Source: Poecilobothrus nobilitatus
Taxonomy: Eukaryota > Arthropoda > Insecta > Diptera > Dolichopodidae
Length of the DNA: 64,000 nt
NCBI GenBank assembly: GCA_947095535.1
Contig: OX352774.1
Coordinates: 176,512,200 to 176,576,199 of the forward strand
Reading direction: 5' to 3'
Made by a program: the position numbers and the translations under genes. The notes under the pieces are model-generated. The model saw nothing but the letters and a program-made list of their open reading frames with translations, ran no database searches and was not told where the DNA came from. Positions 58,374-64,000 of this stretch are shown here, piece after piece. Every line of letters begins with the position of its first letter. Position 1 is the stretch's first letter.

Positions 58374-61300
58374 GCAAGAAAAGAAATCTAATAAAATAAT
58401 AACCTTAAAACTTGCAAAATATGTGTGTGTGCAAAATTATTCATATTCTACAGGAAAAGGAAATTCTTTTAATAACTGTTTATTTATTGCTTTAAATGCA
58501 ATCTTAACTTTAACTTTCCTAAGGAAAATTTATTGAAAACGGCATCTTTGCGTATTGTTTGTTTGTTTGTTTGTATTAACATTTAAATTTATCTGTAGTT
58601 TTTATGTCAATTATGTCTTCAGAATAATACTAAGGTTTTTTGTTTTTGTTTTGTAAAAATTTCAATGTTAAAAATTAATAATTCTTCTGATTGTTACAAT
58701 AAAACTGTCGAAATCTATGTTTTACCCTACTTATCCTAAATAAAAACCTAATACATTTGTAATTCTTCTAGTGTATGTTATCCAGCAAAATTCAAACGAA
58801 TAATCATTTTTATACTGTTTTTGTTTTGTCTTTATCGGGTATTTAGATATGTCATAAATCAAAATTACTTCATTAATATTGCCCGGGTTACATCCTATTG
58901 ATTTTTGCATGTGGCTTGTCTATTATGATGAAATAATATAGAGAGATGATTTTAATTTTAAATATAATCATTTTCATCAAAAAAAAAATAAAAATAATCT
59001 TTGAATTTAAATTTTTAAGTTTTTCTTAAGTTTGCAGAAGGTGAATTTTCAATATAGCCTAGAAGTATGCAATTTTTTTCTAATTAAAACAAAACGGTTT
59101 TTTTTTTTTTGGAATTTGTGTTTTGTTTTTTTTTTTTGTATTCTTTATTTATATCTTATATATATAACGTATATATCTTATATATATAAAAAAAAAATTT
59201 AAATATATCAGTTAACTTCTTTATTTTTATAATTAATTTTAAAATCGCATGTTTTCTTTTCTTGAATTTGTATTTTATATTATCTGTTATTTAACTTTTA
59301 CATTATTCAAAAACAAAACTTAAAAATTATATATTTATTTGTAGCTCTCACAATTTTATTTTGTAAGGAATCAAACATCAATTTTTTGGTTAATTTATTA
59401 ATCTAGGTTTTTTTTTATAACTATGGTAATTTTACATTATGCCTTAGCGATAATCAAAATATTGGAAAAGATTTGCTTGCATTTAACTTGCTTTAAATTT
59501 CAGTTTTTCGAAAAAAATCACTTTCCGAAGATTTCTTGAGTAATCATGTTTCTTTGTGAAGAATGTGACCAATTATACTTGAACAATTTATTTTTGTGAA
59601 TTTTCATTATAAATATTTAAATTTAATGTTGTATTTAAATTAAATTTGTATTTTTTAAAAGTGTGTCTTTTAACATTATCCAATATTCGAATGGAATCAA
59701 TATTTTCAATATATATATAATTAGGGAAAGTAGAGGAAAGTCTCAGAAGGTATAAAAACTTTTAAAAGAGTAAATTTCAACAAATTAATAATTAAAATAT
59801 TTTTTTTGATTTAATAGAAAAATAAATAAAAAGAACAAAATAAAGGTTAATTACTTTTATAACTTATATTAATATCAAAACGTGTATTAAAATCAAATTA
59901 AATATAATTTGATTTGATTGTTTTTTTTTTTTTTGAATTTATATTATTAATAAGCATAATTTTCTTAACTATTTGAAATTAAAATTCCATAAAGAATTGA
60001 AAAATCGAATGTAATTAATTGTAAATAAAAATTTTTCTTTTACTAGGTAGAGTTAAACAATTATTTGTCTAAATCAATTTTTAGTATAAACAAAAAACAA
60101 ACTTTTATTTAGTTGAAAATTTTTATATTTTATGGTCAGAATTTGAATTTTATTAACTTTTTTTACAAAATAAAACAAAAAATAATATTTTCATGACAGT
60201 GTTACTATACATTTTCTATTTAAAAATTCTCATATTTGTGATATCTAGAGAGAGAATACTGTCAGGATTAATATAAAAATATTTATAAAGAAAAATGTCG
60301 GTTGTCATAGAAATCATAGGAACAAAAAAAAAAAAAAAATCCAATTTACAATATATAATTTTTACCAGACAAAAACAAAAACAAACCTGTAACGGAAAAA
60401 TTAATTAATTAATTATTAAATAAATTATTTTCTTTTAGATTTATATATAAATGACGTCAGATCATATGTTGGTTTTTGGATTATCATTTGAGATTTTTAC
60501 ATTGACACAAACAAAAAAAATATTTTATCCAAAATATGTACTTTTATTTTTTAAATTAGAATTCATTTTATTGTTTTATTTAATAAATAAAGATACAATG
60601 AAACTTAAAGTATTTAACTCCTAACTCGCAGTCTTTAATTCCCAAAATGCAAAAGAAGTTTTTTACTTTTTCATTCTCTCCGACCTATACGTATTTTAAA
60701 GTTGAAATTTTGAAAGTTGTTAAAGTTTTTGTGTGAAAAAACCAAACTTTTAGATCAAATATGTTTGGGATAGGGGGTTAGAAATAAAATAAATAAATGT
60801 GTATATCTGGTAGTGACAATAAAGTGTTAATAATAGTTGCAGTAGTATAGTGTATACTTTTTTATAATTAGCCTTAGAATACATATCGGTTTGTAAAGGC
60901 CTTTTCCACATTATGTTTTTTTTTTTAATTATCAAATAAAGCTTTTTTTTTTACATTGTGCTACCAGTTACATTTATGGCTAATATTAATATTCAAGAGA
61001 AGAACTAATAAAGAAATGTGTAAAATAGAAAATGCTATTGCCAGTCCAATTCGGGGATTCACTTTTCTGGAAAATAAATTTATACTTAAGTGTATTATGT
61101 TCAATTCGAATTCTTGTCAATATTATTCGTCTCTGTTAAAGAGTTGGATTGTTCTCAAAACCTTCTTTGATACCTTAATTGAACGTTTTTTTGGGTATAA
61201 ACATATTATCTTAATAATATAAAGGTATTTTTTTTTTATAATAAAACAATTTGTTTTAAGAGAATAAAACAATTAGTTAACAAATAGTAAATTTAATAAA

Positions 61301-61439
61301 ATGTTAGATAAATATTGACGTTCAATTGAGACATAAAACACATAATAGCCGGAAAAATCGGAAGTAAATTCGATGGGGAACGTAGAAGTCAACACACAGC
61401 ACACGGTACAAAAATTGGAATATTTAGTGTGTGCTTTGA
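58374..61439. other. Long AT-rich stretch without a gene
   Basis: A (TTTG)n microsatellite at about 58556..58575 and a TGACGTCA octamer at 60452..60459; otherwise nothing recognised. Confidence 0.5.
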
Positions 61440-61775
61440 ATTGTCGTTGAAACTGAAACGTGGCGAATATATATGAGTAATATCCTGAAAATGCAGGTCT
61501 TTGTGAACAAGTCCTTGAGAGTAATATGTCGCATGTTTTCGCCAAGACGAATAATAAATGAAGAATTATATGTAAAAATAAAGCAAGAGCCGTTTTAGAT
61601 TCTAATATGAAAAAAGAAGTGAAAGTGGATTGGTCACATTCTAAGACGCACAATAACAGCAGTGGACCGCTAACTCCAAGGATGAAAAAGTGTTAGGAAA
61701 CCAAAAGTAACTTAAGGGAGAACAGTGCGAAAGGAAAATGACCTCTCCGGAAAAACATGGTTGGAAATGAAAAAA
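61440..61775 (+). pseudogene. LINE reverse transcriptase C-terminal remnant
   Basis: A single plus-strand frame reads ETWRIYMSNILKMQVFVNKS, then LRVICRMFSPRRIINEELYV, KIKQEPF, a stop, KKK-stop-KWIGHILRR, then after stops VRKPKVT-stop-GRTVRKE and GKTWLEM. This is the familiar C-terminal region of insect non-LTR reverse transcriptases (ETW, LQxFVNKCLRRI, I.NEEL, K.RKW.WIGH.LR, GRPK.TWRR.V..E, GKTW). Several stops sit where the family has Trp, Arg or Gln, which fits G-to-A or C-to-T decay without frameshifts. It looks like a different LINE family from the one at 52286. An open frame of 126 codons on the opposite strand is its shadow. Confidence 0.8.
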
Positions 61776-64000
61776 ACATTTTTGATTTAAAACACACATA
61801 CATATTATAATCTTTATTAAAGAGTTAACAATTCATTTTCTAAGATAATAAATATTAAAAAAAGTTGAAGAAAATAAATAAATAGTTTAGAAGTTGTAGA
61901 ATATAAAGAAATACAGTATCATTATCCTTTATTTTCCGATCTTTGTCTCGCAAAAATATTATCTTAATATATATTATACAATACTTTCAAAAATTTTACA
62001 ACACCTCATATTATATAGTTTAAAAAATACTCATAGTAAAAAAATAATTTTTAATATATAGTGGGTTTCGAATTTTTATAAACCAAAAGTAAACATATAT
62101 TATTTATTTTATTATCATATAATTTAAAATAAAAAAAAATTTGTTTAAATAAAGAAATTTTCTTAGATCAGTAAGACAAGGTAAAATAGTTTATAAATAA
62201 CAAAAAGATTGATGAAAATGAAAATGGTTTTTTGTCTTATCCAAATCATATATATTTTTTTCATAAATAACATTTTTACATTCTTAGAAATATTCTCAAA
62301 GATATATTATGTAAAGTTCTTATAAAGTAAAAAAATAAATTTACATTTAGCAAACATTCATATCTCTATGGAATTTTAACATGAAGGCATATTGTAAAGG
62401 CATGTAATAATCAAATCATGAAAACTAAAGTAACAAAAAAAAAAGAAAAATTACATAACATTTGCGATTTGTTCTACAGTTTTGTTTTTTTTTCTTTTTC
62501 ATTTTTCTACATTTTTTTTTTACAATTTACATAAAATTTAATATCATAATACACTTAAAAGTATTTGTTTTAAATTAAATAAAGAACATTTATATGAAAT
62601 AAAAATATATATAATTTTTTTTCCCTTTTTTTTTTTTTTTTTCTTGTATTCCACAGAAATTAAAAAAAAAACCAAACAAACCAAAAAAAATAAAATAAAA
62701 AAGGTAAATAAATACATTTTATTATTTCATTCCCTATTGTTTTGTTTTTTTTTACCATTTCCAAATAAAATAAAAAAAAAAAAAAAAAAAAAAAAAACCT
62801 TAAAAGAAAACGAAAATTATTATTATTTGTTATTTTTTTTTTTTTTTTCATTTCCATTATGGAAATTAAATGTACACAACTGAGCCATAATTTTATTTAT
62901 AAAATCACTGCCATAAGCGCACTGCCAAACAAACAATAACAACAACAACCAAAAGCAAAAAAACAAAACCAAAGAAAGGAAATTATGTATATAATAAAAA
63001 AAAAAAAAAAAGAAACTCCCAACTGTTTTTAATTGTTTTTCCTTTAATATAAAAAAGAAAATATAGTTCAGGTTAATTTTTTTTTTTTTTTTAAAGCTTT
63101 CATATTCTTTTACAGTTACAATCGATGATTCTAATTAATTTCATTTTAACAGATTTTCATTGATTTTAACTTTGTAAAATTTTCAACCAAATAATACTCT
63201 GAAAATCACCCTGTATAAATACATAACAGATTCTGACTGACTTGAAAAAAAACAAAAAAAAAACTAAAACAAAAAAAAAATTAAAATTAAAATACTTGAA
63301 AAAAAATTGTAAATTTTATGATTTTCATGTAATTTTTAAGTCAAAAGTTGAAAATTTTTCTTATTTTATATTTTTATTACAAAAATGCTTTCATTTTGTT
63401 TTTTCGTTTCTTTTGCTTTTTTTTTTTCTACACACAAAAATTAAAAAAACTCGTGTTACAAAAAAAAATAAATTATGATGGGTAAAAAAATTAAAAAAAT
63501 ATCAAAACAAAACAATAATAAAATTATTTTGAAAAGATTCTCATCACAGACACAAACCAAACAAATGAAAATTTTCTTATTTTTTATTTTTTTTTTTTAC
63601 TTCAGTGAAGTCTTATCTCATGAGAACAGTCCTTGTTATTATTTTACTTTGTGTTCTCTTGTACTGTATTTTTTTTTTTTTTTTTTTTGTAAAAAAAATT
63701 AACAGTTATTTTAAAAGTTAAATATATATAAAAAGTAGTCATGAATTACATACAAATACATGTTAATATACTTTAAGTTATAGAAAAAAAAAAAAAGAAA
63801 AGAAAAATAAAAACTGAAATACTTAACACATAAAATTGGTTAAAATTAAGATTGACTTGATACTAAGTTTTGCTTTATTAAGATTTTTTTTTTTCATTTC
63901 TGTTCTGTTCTGTTTTTTTTTATTCATTTCCTTTCTTTTCTTTCAGTTTTCTTATGAACTGTCATGTAATATAACGGTATATGTTGAATTATCATTACCT
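61776..64000. other. AT-rich stretch without a gene
   Basis: Very long A and T tracts (including poly-A at 62772..62797 and poly-T at 63667..63689). Open frames here are Lys- or Phe-rich translations of homopolymers. Confidence 0.6.

Noticed and set aside
60452..60459. TGACGTCA, a perfect CRE-type site
   Set aside because: A single octamer in 64 kb with no nearby promoter or gene is expected by chance often enough.
61273..61653. 126-codon open frame on the minus strand
   Set aside because: It lies opposite the LINE remnant at 61440..61775, whose plus-strand translation has clear family motifs. The minus-strand frame is its shadow.
62644..63702. Several Lys- or Phe-rich open frames
   Set aside because: They are translations of long A and T tracts on either strand.

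Overview
The window is very AT-rich eukaryotic DNA and almost certainly comes from an insect, most likely a fly (Diptera). Three things point there. One coding exon is a close match to the start of the Drosophila metabotropic GABA-B receptor subunit 1. Several interspersed repeats have the layout of the dipteran DINE-1/INE-1 family: a TATACCC 5' end, a tandem GTCC stretch, a 3' hairpin and a CTTGTTT-like end. The sequence also holds tRNA-derived SINEs, decayed LINE ends and mariner remnants. There are no bacterial features, no CRISPR array and no operons.

Only one live coding segment is convincing: the first coding exon of GABA-B-R1 on the minus strand at 32533..32781, with a signal peptide and a good splice donor. 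The next exons should lie at lower coordinates, but none is visible, so an intron of more than 32 kb apparently runs off the left edge. Everything above 32.8 kb is either upstream intron/5' region of this gene or intergenic.

Layout. 1..15.6 kb: two near-identical long DINE-like copies (1..1317 and 13541..15109), a repeat split by a MITE (2582..3085), a degenerate tRNA-like sequence, two SINEs and a decayed DINE. 15.6..32.5 kb: mostly unmarked intron-like DNA with one fold-back-type element (19390..20205), an internally deleted DINE (23274..23925), one SINE and a back-to-back pair of DINE copies with internal minisatellite (30411..31820). 32.5..35.5 kb is the most informative stretch: the GABA-B-R1 exon, then a ribosomal protein S2 pseudogene split by an inverted-repeat transposon that leaves a 9-bp target duplication. 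That transposon carries a broken RING-finger gene fragment and a nested 400-bp fold-back element with 15-bp tandem repeats in its arms. 36.3..37.5 kb and 50.25..51.05 kb: two related inverted-repeat elements. 44.8..46.8 kb: a mariner-type transposase remnant, SINEs and a TA-flanked MITE. 52..55 kb and 61.4..61.8 kb: LINE C-terminal fragments and more SINEs. The rest is low-complexity AT-rich DNA.

The main candidate for something undescribed is a modular set of non-autonomous fold-back elements. They have different inverted-repeat arms but share a core unit of about 90 bp, single or in tandem, seen at seven or more places in the window. One transposon with arms of the same style has a fragment of a host-like RING gene inside it. 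All alignments here were made by eye; no search was run.
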